In this document: one piece after another, positions 11,052-23,000 of the stretch
Numbering within the stretch: the stretch's first letter is position 1
How the letters are laid out: every line of letters begins with the position of its first letter
Origin: Hyperoplus lanceolatus
Taxonomy: Eukaryota; Chordata; Actinopteri; Uranoscopiformes; Ammodytidae
Direction of reading: 5' to 3'
Assembly (NCBI GenBank): GCA_026929865.2
Contig: CM049400.1
Span: forward strand, 23,979,501 to 24,043,500
DNA: 64,000 nt
Program-made: the position numbers and the translations under genes
The notes under the pieces: model-generated
The model's input: only the letters and a program-made list of their open reading frames with translations
The model's database searches: none
What the model was told of the DNA's origin: nothing

Positions 11052-14000
11052 TTACACCAGTGTGAAGCTTCGCCTCCTTCTAGCAGTTAGTCCAGCAGCT
11101 TTGGTGCAGTCAGTGTGGCTACAGCTGCACTCCTCGACATAGATATATGTGTAGGGAACAACATCTCCATTCAGGCAATGCAAGTCAACAGTGCGATTGC
11201 TGGAGCGTGTCTCTTTACAGCAGGAGCAAGAATGCTGCATAGCAGCTGCTGCTGCAGAGTACCTGAAGGCAGGAGAGTACAGGATTAATTTATATACATT
11301 AAAAACATATATACATTTTCAAATTATAATGGGTTTAGAATGGGAAATATTTGTAATAATTGTCTTACTTGGTGAAAGTGTTGCAGGATCCTTCACAATA
11401 TGGCATATCTACCTCCTGGTTAGACTCACAGCTCTTGTGCTCAACTTGGGTTTTCATGGATATTGTCTTGCAAGCCTTCTCCCTCTCCACACCTTTTCAA
11501 AAGAAACACAAGATTAGTCTGTGTTTATTAAAGTACCTTCTACCCAAAAGTTTGAAAAAAAATGTCATACTCACAAATTTTACAACAGCCATTGGCGGCA
11601 GTCTGAATTGTGTCCTAAAAAAGAAAATACAAAATATTAACAGAGTTCCTATGAAATACAGTAAAAACAGATGTATTTGTTGAGAGTGGTACTTACAGGT
11701 TGGCAGTTGCTCTTCTGGAACGGCGGGCACACAATGTGTGAACTGGTCATTGTTAAAGTCTCACCGATCTTAACACAGTTGTAATGCTCACACTCATTCC
11801 CAGTCGGTGACCAAGATTCTCCTTGCTGAAGAGCAATGAGATGAAGGAACATACACACACACAAACATAAAAATTCACACATAAATCAAAATGCTACTTC
11901 AAGCATATAAGACCTTTCCTGACAATGGAGACAGCAAAGACTTATATGCATGCAATGATTTTTGCCCATATCTCGTACTGTTATACAACATGGTCACACA
12001 CATCTGAGACCACCCTTAAACCAATCAAATCTCTATTCAAAAGAACACTTAAAATACTAGTCAAAAAACCCATATCCTACCACTATTGTAAAATTGTTAA
12101 TAAGCATAAAATCATGGACCTTGATAGTTTTCAACAGTTTTTGGATGTTTGTTTAATTTATAAGGTTTTAAACGGTCTAGCCCCTCCACCACTACAGAAC
12201 TACATAAAGAAAAAATCCCCTGGAGTAAACACCAGGGCAATAACTAGAGGTGACTGTGAAATACAACGGCGCAGGACCAAATTTGGCCAAATGGTCCTGT
12301 CCATCAGAGGAACACTGTCCTGGAATAAATTACCAGCTCAAGTCAGAGACTGTACCACCTACACCACCTTTAAAAAGACCTTCAAAGAGTGGTTAGTAGC
12401 AAGCCAGACCTGTTCTCATGCATAACTTTTTTTTTTTCTCTCTTCTTTTCTTCCTGATGTTGTTTTGTTTCTTTTGTCTTTTCTAACCACCTATACTGAT
12501 TGGGTGTCAGTGTAAAACTGTATTTTAGTTAGTTGTGAATTAACTGTGTAAAATTGTTTCGGTAACACTTAATAATAACTATCCGTTGTAACTCGTTAAT
12601 AGATCATTAGTAAACTCTTAATTAATGATTATTAATGATTTGTTAAGTGTTTGTTAGCAGTTTGTTAAGGATTTATAACAATGGTAGATAGTTAATAGCT
12701 TAATAATTGAACCAGTTCATCTGGGACGAGGCTGAAATAGGCTATAGACTATACACAGTGCATGGGCAACCGAGGGCAACCCCATTTTCAAATATTTTTA
12801 AATAAACTCAATACACACTGTGCATGCCATGGACTTGAACGTGACGTGATCAATTAATCTCGGATTACCTCCCAGATGAAACTGATTCAATTATTAAGCT
12901 ATTAACTATCTACCATTGTTATAAATCCTTAACAAACTGCTAACAAACACTTAACAAATCATTAATAATCATTAATTAAGAGTTTACTAATGATCTATTA
13001 ACGAGTTACAACGGATAGTTATTATAAAGTGTTACCATTGTTTCATGTAGCTGTATATTGATGTATTGTATTATGACTTGCCTTAGGACTACGGATGCGA
13101 ATTAGCATTTATGCTAACTCCAGCATATTTACATTGATGCTCTGCTGACATGTTGATTAATATGCACTGTCCTAATCAAATAAAAACTAATAATAATAAT
13201 ATTGCCATAGGCTATGAAACACGAACATGGGAAGTCACAGCCAACAGAGATGATCCAACTTACCATCAAGAGCTGCTTGCTACCAGTACTATTGAAGACA
13301 CAGTGTGTCTGTACACACTTCCCACAGCAAATATCTGCATCAGTTTCCACATATTCATATCCCTGAGAAGAAGGGGGAGTTAAGTTGACATCCAGTTTTA
13401 CAAGTTACATTGTATAGTATGCATTGTTTGTACAGAGTCTAATGGGTGAAGGTTCACTTACCATCTCACATTTTTCTTGACATATCTGAAACTCACAAGA
13501 TATCTTGAGTAGACCGGATTTGGGGTCTACAGCATTTGTACAGGTACAATCCTGACAAAGAGGCCCAGGAACTGAAGATTCAGGCTATTAAACAAAGAAC
13601 AGATGTATTCATAGTTGTGTTTTAGTCATACAGAACTGTAGCAGTGCAGCAGAAAATCATTTAACGACACAATTGATATAGAAATGATGTGACAAATCAT
13701 TCTCAAATTTCCCTTTCTTATTTACCTGGTATTCAATGTCCTTGTGGACACAAACTCTTTTGGGCACTAAGGAAAAATAATAAGACAATGGAAATAAGGT
13801 CAGTGTCCCTAATGTCATTATGTTTTTTATAAATTCAAACGTTCAATTAATGAGCTCACCACATGTATGTTCTGGACAGCATTTTCCCTCAGGAACACTG
13901 ACAAATGGCATATATCCAACCGGACAGTTCATGTTGATAGATGGGCAAGTGTTGCTGTGACATTCTTTGGAAATGAGATGAGATAAGACTTAAGAGACAA

Positions 14001-17000
14001 CCTCAAGAATCATGATCACTATATAGCATTTCAGAAAACTCTGGAAGAAAAATGTGCATTTTTACCGCAAACAAAGGCAGGACAGCACAGGTCTGATGGA
14101 TTACTTTGGGTGACAAGGACATACCCAGGAGCAGTGCAGTTTGTTAGAGGTGGCGCTGGGCAAACCTTAGGCTTGCATGTCACGGTCTTAGTGGACTCTT
14201 CACAGATGCAGTTTTGGCATTTGTACTCAAACCTCTCATTAAACTATAAGAATAAACCACATTAGGGAATTCATTGTCTCTTGCAAGTAAACAACATGTG
14301 TGAGTATATTATAGCTGGGCATTAATAAGAAGACTTTGCTCACCTCACGCGGAATGCCCTCAGGATCAAGACATCCTGTTGGCAAATGAGCAATCCCATA
14401 GAACTTCATGATTGATAATATATATTGAGTTCAATGAAAAGACTTGAAGATATACACCACACTTACCGCACTTATTAACACATATGCCGGACTCTTTGTT
14501 GAAGAGTTTCATTCCATCAGGACAAAAGCAGCCTTCAGTAGTGTATTCCATGGTTTCTTCATTGGGACTGTAGTTTTCAATAATGTTAGATTACAATGCC
14601 GATGTGCACAATGAACTGCACAATTAAATCAGTCTGTTTTCAGTGAAACTTACTTGTCTTCACAAGTGGGCTGTTCTGCAGGACCACATGGCTTGTATAC
14701 TTTGTTTGATGGGCAGTCACTCGCTGTTAGTATAGAAAAAACACACTGTTTGCGTACTATATGATATAAAATGTGCAGTAGGTTGTTCAATGTGTGCTAG
14801 ATAGACCCTGATTCCACTGATCCCAACAGTTAGGGGTTGCTTACAACACAGTGTGGTGTGGTTCCTCCAGTGCAGGCAAACTCCAGCTTGAGCACAGGCA
14901 GCAGCATAAGTCTGCAAACTTGTGCACTCCACTGCTGGGTTGGAAACATGGCAGCTATCAAAAACACAGCCTTGGTAGAAATGGTCAGGTGAGACAATGG
15001 GATGGCACTCTGCAAATAGACTGTGCCAATAAACACAAAAATAAACACAAATTAAAAAGTTGTTGTGTTTTATTAGTTGGTTATGTGGATGACTGTAAAG
15101 TACTACACTGGATTACAAAATGTCTACCTGCTCTTAAGCAGGTCACATATAGAGTCCGGCTTGCACGGAGTAAGGGTTGGTGGAGGTTCAGGTACATTGG
15201 TGGGCAGTACGGGTGGTATCTGGCAGTTTGGTTGGTAAATGTGTTTGGCAGGCCAAAAGTCAGCCATCACAGCACAGCTTTCCACCAGCTGGCCTCCTGG
15301 CAACATGCAATCATCATTCTGATTGTTATTGCATGTTCCTGAGAGTAGAATAACAAAACAGTTAGTAATACAGTCTAAATCAAACAGATAATTTACCAAT
15401 ATGGCCACTGGAGAGAGAGAGAGTTGTTCTCACCACAATGACCCTGTGTGTTACTACCAAAGTATTGATATGGTAGGGTTACGCTAAAGCCAGTTATTCC
15501 AAATGTAACGACAACTTTTAGACGAGGAATCTCCAAAATCAAGGAAAGGCCAGAGTCCATGATTTTAACACCTTGTTGTGAATAGGGTAGTTTTAAACGT
15601 AATCCATCTTGTTGTGCCTACGGGGAATAAGAAAATACACTAAATGACACAATTAAACACAGAAAAAAAATTATTATTATTTCAGAATGTATATTAAAAA
15701 AGCCTTCATATGCACGAACATACCTCTAACTCAGCTGCTCCAAGGTCAAGGTTATGATTCATGAGTGTGACAACTAGTGATCCGTATGATATAATTATCA
15801 ATCTCGGACAAGAAACATCTTCAGTTGGATCACAAAACACATTGTCAATAAAAATCTTCAAATTATGTTTTGGTAAAATCTCTTCCATCAAGACGTAAGT
15901 ACAGTTTCCTTGGTAACTGTAGTAAAGTCCATCAAATGTGACATAATGAGGATCTCCCCAACCTTCACAAACACCTGAAGAGGAAACATAATGTAAGTTC
16001 AGTATCTAAAGATTATTTAAGAGAAGCATATAAATATATCAAGAAATATCAACAGAATGGCTTACAGTCACAAGCATAATGTTGGCAGCAGTGATACTCA
16101 TCATACACAAGCACTGGTTTCTTTCCATTCGTACAAGTGATGTTCTCAAGGGGTGGACATTCATATGGAACTATTTCAATTGTATTGTTCTCAATGCATC
16201 GGGCCATGGTGCAGTTGCACAAAAGGAAAGTCTCATTTTGCTAATGTAAAGGGGATAAAATTGGAGAAATACCTCAATCATTTATTTTTAATGTACACAT
16301 TTGAAATGTTATCAAAAATTCTCAAAGTATAACATAACATTTTGTATATTTCAATGTTCTTTAAACATAAAGGGTCTTACTGCAACATCCCAGTCAGGGC
16401 AGGTAGGTACCAAAGGTGTAGTATGAGGCATGGAAGTGGTTGAAGGTATTGGAGTACTCAAAGTTGGACAAATTTCGGTTGTGTTGCGAAGCTCACAAAT
16501 ATCAGAACATATCATGGTAAAACATATACCGGATCCAATGTCTACCATGTCAAATATTACCTCACCTGAAGACAAAAAAAGATGAGTGGTAAATTAAACA
16601 GCAGTAAACCTTGAAAAGAAGTTGGTACTTCATAGTGCTTGTCACTGTCAAAGACATAACTATTGTATTTACTTCCTTACCTGGCTCATAATGCTTTCCA
16701 TTAACTATGCAGTAGCATTGTGTAGTGGTACTCTGCGTGGTTTTTGTTGAAGGTGTAGCTTCAGTTGTAAAAGGAGGTTCAATCGGTGGGGTTGTAGATT
16801 GTGTGGTTGTTGTTGGTCCTACAGTTGTAGTGGGAGGTTCAGTTGGTAGGGTTGTAGACTTTGTAGTTGGCTCAGCCGTTGTAGTGGGAGGTTCAGTTAG
16901 TAAGGTTGTAGACTTTGTGGTAGTGGTTGGCCTTGCAGTTGAACTGGGAGGTTCAGTCGATGGGGTTGTAGTGTTTTTGATTGAGGAGTCAGTGGAGTCA

Positions 17001-20000
17001 GTTAGTGGAGGACCAGTGACAGGTGGTTCAAATGTTGTTGAAGGGGTGAAGGCAGGAGTTGGCCCTATAGTTGAAGTGGGAGGTTTAGTTGATGTGGTTG
17101 TAGACTTTGCTGTTGTTGTTGTTGTTGGCCCTGCAGTGGTAGTGGGAGGTTCTGTTGGTAGGGTTGCAGATTGTGTGGTCGTGGTTGGCCCTGCAGTGGT
17201 CGTGGGAGGTTCAGTTGGTGTGGTTGTGGACTTTGTTGTTTTAGTTGGCCCTGCAGTGGTAGTGGGAGGTTCAGTTGGTAAGGTTGTAGACTTTGTGGTT
17301 GTGGTTGGCCCTGAAGTGGTAGTGGGAGGTTCAGTTGGTGTGGTTGTGGACTTTGTTGTTGTAGTTGGCCCTGCAGTGGTAGTGGGAGGTTCAGTTGGTA
17401 AGGTTGTAGACTTTGTTGATGTGGTTGGCACTGGAGTGGTAGTGGGAGGTTCAGTTGGTAGGGTTGTAGACTTTGCGGTTGGCCCTGCTGTTGTAGTAGG
17501 TGGTTCAGTTGGTGTGGTTGTGGACATTGTTGTTGGAGTTGGCCGTGTGGTTGTAGTGGGAGGTTCAGTTGGTGTGGTTGTAGACTTTATGGTTGGCCCT
17601 GCAGTGGTAGTGGGAGGTTCAGTTGGTAAGGTTGTAGACTTTGTGGTTGGCCCTGAAGTGGTAGTGGTAGGTTCAGTTGGCGTGGTTGTGGACTTTGTTG
17701 TTGTAGTTGGCCCTGCAGTTGTAGTAGGAGGTTCAGTTGGTAGGGTTGTAGATTTTGTCGTTGGTCCTAAAGTTGTAGTGGGAGGTTCAGTTGGTAGGGT
17801 TGTAGACTTTGTGGTTGGCCCTGCAGTTGTAGTGGGAGGTTCATTTGGTAAGGTTGTAGACTGTGTTGTTGTTGGCCCTGCAGTGGTCGTGGGAGGTTCA
17901 GTTGGTGTGGTTGTGGTTGGCACTGGAGTGGTAGTGGGAGGTTCAGTTGGTAGGGTTGTAGACTTTGTGGTTGGCTCTGCAGTTGTAGTAGGTGGTTCAG
18001 TTGGTGTGGTTGTGGACATTGTTGTTGTAGTTGGCCGTGCGGTTGTAGTGGGAGGTTCAGTTGGTAGGGTTGTAGACTTTATGGTTGGCCCTGCAGTGGT
18101 AGTGGGAGGTTCAGTTGGTAAGGTTGTAGACTTTGTGGTTGGCCCTGAAGTGGTAGTGATAGGTTCAGTTGGTGTGGTTGTGGACTTTGTTGTTGTAGTT
18201 GGCCCTGCAGTTGTAGTTGGAGGTTCAGTTGGTAGGGTTGTAGATTTTGTCGTTGGTCCTAAAGTTGTAGTGGGATGTTCATTTGGTAAGGTTGTAGACT
18301 GTGTTGTTGTGGTTGGCCTTGCAGTGGTCGTGGGAGGTTCAGTTGGTGTGGTTGTGGACTTTGTTGTTTTAGTTGGCCCTGTAGTTGTAGTGGGAGGTTC
18401 AGTTGGTGTGGTTGTAGACTTTGTGGTTGTGGTTGGCACTGGAGTGGTAGTGGGAGGTTCAGTTGGTAGGGTTGTAGACTTTGTGGTTGGCTCTGCAGTT
18501 GTAGTAGGTGGTTCAGTTGGTGTGGTTGTGGACATTGTTGTTGTAGTTGGCCGTGCGGTTGTAGTGGGAGGTTCAGTTGGTAGGGTTGTAGACTTTGTGG
18601 TTGGCCCTGCAGTTGTAGTGGGAGGTTCAGTTGGTGTGGTTGTAGACTTTATGGTTGGCCCTGCAGTGGTAGTGGTAGGTTCAGTTGGTGTGGTTGTGGA
18701 CTTTGTTGTTGTAGTTGGCCCTGCAGTTGTAGTTGGAGGTTCAGTTGGTAGGGTTGTAGATGTTGTCGTTGGTCCTAAAATTGTAGTGGGAGGTTCATTT
18801 GGTAAGGTTGTAGACTGTGTTGTTGTGGTTGGCCCTGCAGTTGTAGTGGGAGGTTCAGTTGGTGTGGTTGTAGACTTTATGGTTGGCCCTGCAGTGGTAG
18901 TGGTAGGTTCAGTTGGTGTGGTTGTGGACTTTGTTGTTGTAGTTGGCCCTGCAGTTGTAGTTGGAGGTTCAGTTGGTAGGGTTGTAGATGTTGTAGTTGG
19001 CCCTGTAGTTGTAGTGGGAGGTTCAGTTGGTGTAGTTGTGGACTTTGTTGTTTTAGTTGGCCCTGCAGTTGTAGTGGGAGGTTCAGTTGGTGTGGTTGTA
19101 GACTTTGTGGTTGTGGTTGGCACTGGAGTGGTAGTGGGAGGTTCAGCTGGTAAGGTTGTAGACTTTGTGGTTGGCCCTGAAGTGGTATTGGTAGGTTCAG
19201 TTGGCGTGGTTGTGGACTTTGTTGTTGTAGTTGGCCCTGCAGTTGTAGTTGGAGGTTCAGTTGGTAGGGTTGTAGATTTTGTCGCTGGTCCTAAAGTTGT
19301 AGTGGGAGGTTCATTTGGTAAGGTTGTAGACTGTGTTGTTGTGGTTGGCCCTGCAGTGGTCGTGGGAGGTTCAGTTGGTGTGGTTGTGGACTTTGTGGTT
19401 GTGGTTGTGGTTGGCACTGGAGTGGTAGTGGGAGGTTCAGTTGGTAGGGTTGTAGACTTTGTGGTTGGCTCTGCTGTTGTAGTAGGTGGTTCCGTTGGTG
19501 TGGTGGTGGACATTGTTGTTGTGGTTGGCCCTGCAGTTGTAGTGGGAGGTTCAGTTGGTAGGGTTGTAGATTTTGTCGTTGGCCCTGCAGTGGTAGTGGG
19601 AGGTTCAGTTGGTAAGGTTGTAGACTGTGTTGTTGTGGTTGGCCCTGCAGTGGTCGTGGGAGGTTCAGTTGGTGTTGTTTTGGACATTGTTGTTTTAGTT
19701 GGCCCTGCAGTTGTAGTTGGAGGTTCAGTTGGTGTAGTTGTAGACTTTGTTGTTGTGGTTGGCACTGGAGTGGTAGTGGGAGGTTCAGTTGGTGTGTTTG
19801 TGGACATTGTTGTTGTAGTTGGCCCTGCAGTTGTAGTGGGAGGTTCAGTTGGTACGGTTGTAGACTTTGTTGTTGTGGTTGGCACTGGAGTTGTAGTGGG
19901 AGGTTCAGTTAGTAGGGTTGTAGACTTTGTGGTTGTCCCTGCAGTTGTATGTGGAGGTTCAGTTGGTAAGGTTGTAGACTGTGTTGTTGTGGTTGGCCCT

Positions 20001-23000
20001 GCAGTGGTCGTGGGAGGTTCAGTTGGTGTTGGTGTTGATGCAGTTGAATGGCACACATCACAACATACTCTGATCTTATAGTTAAAGCACTTTCGTGGAG
20101 GTCTTACTTGGTTCTCCTGTCTACATATTAAACCATAGTCCAAATCACAAGTAACAACTTGGCCAGTTGCACTCACAAAGTCATTGAAGGGTGTGTCAGG
20201 ATTAGTCGTTGATCTACATTCAATTTCTTTGCGATTTTCACATATTTGTTTACCACTATTTATGATGTTCTCATATGTTTCCAAGTCACTTTTGTCCTCT
20301 CGTGGGTCATGTACATCATACCAATCTGACCACTCACATTCTGGAAAACACGGAGTAGTGAATGGAGGCAAAGTTGTGGTTGGGTTTGTTGATTTTGTTG
20401 TACTAGGGGTTTCAGCTGGTGTGGTTTTAGACTGTGTTGTTGTGGTTGGCCCTGCAGTTGTAGTGGGAGGTTCAGTTGGTAGTGTTGTATACTTTGTGGT
20501 TGGCCCTGGAGTGGTAGTGGGAGGTTCAGTTGGTAGGGTTGTATACTTTGTTGTTGTGCTTGGCCCAGCAGTTGTAGTGGGTGGTTCAGTTGGTAAGGTT
20601 GTAGACTTTGTTGTTGTGTTTGGCACTGGAGTGGTAGTGGGAGGTTCAGTTGGTGTGGTTGTGGACATTGTTGTTGTAGTTGGAACTGCAGTTGTAGTGG
20701 AAGGTTCAGTTGGTGTGGTTGTGGACTTTGTTGTTTTAGTTGGCCCTGTAGTTGTAGTGGGAGGTTCAGTTGGTGTGGTTGTAGACTTTGTGGTTGTGGT
20801 TGGCACTGGAGTGGTAGTGGGAGGTTCAGTTGGTAGGGTTGTAGACTTTGTGGTTGGCCCTGCAGTTGTAGTGGGAGGTTCAGTTGGTGTGGTTGTAGAC
20901 TTTATGGTTGGCCCTGCAGTGGTAGTGGTAGGTTCAGTTGGCGTGGTTGTGGACTTTGTTGTTGTAGTTGGCCCTGCAGTTGTAGTTGGAGGTTCAGTTG
21001 GTGTGGTTGTAGATTTTGTCGTTGGTCCTAAAGTTGTAGTGGGATGTTCATTTGGTAAGGTTGTAGACTGTGTTGTTGTGGTTGGCCCTGCAGTGGTCGT
21101 GGGAGGTTCAGTTGGTGTGGTTGTGGACTTTGTTGTTTTAGTTGGCCCTGTAGTTGTAGTGGGAGGTTCAGTTGGTGTAGTTGTGGACTTTGTTGTTTTA
21201 GTTGGCCCTGTAGTTGTAGTGGGAGGTTCAGTTGGTGTGGTTGTGGACTTTGTGGTTGTGGTTGGCACTGGAGTGGTAGTGGGAGGTTCAGTTGGTAGGG
21301 TTGTAGACTTTGTGGTTGGCTCTGCTGTCGTAGTAGGTGGTTCCGTTGGTGTGGTGGTGGACATTATTGTTGTGGTTGGCCCTGCAGTTGTATGTGGAGG
21401 TATAGTTGGTAAGGTTGTAGACTGTGTTGTTGTGGTTGTCCCTGCAGTTGTATGTGGAGGTTCAGTTGGTAAGGTTGTAGACTGTGTTGTTGTGGTTGGC
21501 ACTGGAGTGGTAGTGGGAGGTTCAGTCGGTGTGGTTGTGGACATTGTTGTTGTAGTTGGCCCTGCAGTTGTAGTGGGAGGTTCAGTTGGTAGGGTTGTAG
21601 ACTTTGTGGTTATCCCTGCAGTTGTATGTGGAGGTTCAGTTGGTAAGGTTGTAGACTGTGTTGTTGTGGTTGGCCCTGCAGTGGTCGTGGGAGGTTCAGT
21701 TGGTGTTGGTGTTGATGCAGTTGAATGGCACACATCACAACATACTCTGATCTTATAGTTAAAGCACTTTCGTGGCGGTCTTACTTGGTTCTCCTGTCTA
21801 CATATTAAACCATAGTCCAAATCACAAGTAACAACTTGACCAGTTGCACTCACAAAGTCATTGAAGGGTGTGTCAGGATTAGTCGTTGATCTACATTCAA
21901 TTTCTTTGCGATTTTCACATATTTGTTTACCACTATTTATGATGTTCTCATATGTTTCCAAGTCACTTTTGTCCTCTCGTGGGTCATGTACATCATACCA
22001 ATCTGACCACTCACATTCTGGAAAACACGGAGTAGTGAATGGAGGCAAAGTTGTGGTTGGGTTTGTTGATTTTGTTGTACTAGGGGTTTCAGCTGGTGTG
22101 GTTTTAGACTGTGTTGTTGTAGTTGGCCCTGCAGTTGTAGTTGGAGGTTCAGTTGGTGTGGTTGTAGATTTTGTCGTTGGTCCTAAAGTTGTAGTGGGAG
22201 GTTCATTTGGTAAGGTTGTAGACTGTGTTGTTGTGGTTGGCCCTGCAGTGGTCGTGGGAGGTTCAGTTGGTGTGGTTGTGGACTTTGTTGTTTTAGTTGG
22301 CCCTGTAGTTGTAGTGGGAGGTTCAGTTGGTGTGGTTGTGGACTTTGTTGTTTTAGTTGGCCCTGTAGTTGTAATGGGAGGTTCAGTTGGTGTGGTTGTA
22401 GACTTTGTGGTTGTGGTTGGCACTGGAGTGGTAGTGGGAGGTTCAGTTGGTAGGGTTGTAGACTTTGTGGTTGGCTCTGCTGTTGTAGTAGGTGGTTCCG
22501 TTGGTGTGGTGGTGGACATTGTTGTTGTGGTTGGCCCTGCAGTTGTATGTGGAGGTATAGTTGGTAAGGTTGTAGACTGTGTTGTTGTGGTTGTCCCTGC
22601 AGTTGTATGTGGAGGTTCAGTTGGTAAGGTTGTAGACTGTGTTGTTGTGGTTGGCACTGGAGTGGTAGTGGGAGGTTCAGTCGGTGTGGTTGTGGACATT
22701 GTTGTTGTAGTTGGCCCTGCAGTTGTAGTGGGAGGTTCAGTTGGTAGGGTTGTAGACTTTGTGGTTATCCCTGCAGTTGTATGTGGAGGTTCAGTTGGTA
22801 AGGTTGTAGACTGTGTTGTTGTGGTTGGCCCTGCAGTGGTCGTGGGAGGTTCAGTTGGTGTTGGTGTTGATGCAGTTGAATGGCACACATCACAACATAC
22901 TCTGATCTTATAGTTAAAGCACTTTCGTGGAGGTCTTACTTGGTTCTCCTGTCTACATATTAAACCATAGTCCAAATCACAAGTAACAACTTGGCCAGTT

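Larger units (their letters stand above)
11052..16565 (-). other. Mucin exons 27-44 (VWD4, C8, VWC, cystine knot)
   Basis: Exons in transcript order: 16565-16381, 16240-16066, 15974-15724, 15617-15434, 15338-15128, 15020-14845, 14723-14654, 14567-14467, 14375-14344 (32 bp), 14243-14066, 13964-13860, 13766-13726, 13584-13462, 13362-13264, 11825-11697, 11614-11575, 11492-11369, 11262-11052. Exon 29 contains [12 protein letters not shown], including the GDPH sequence known as an autocleavage site in MUC2 and MUC5AC. Exon 32 starts at 15020 rather than at the nearer AG, because this keeps [12 protein letters not shown] in frame. The last exon codes a Cys-rich knot ending RRRRSFTLV. The intron between exons 40 and 41 (11826-13263) is enlarged by a LINE with an inserted MITE. 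Confidence 0.9.
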
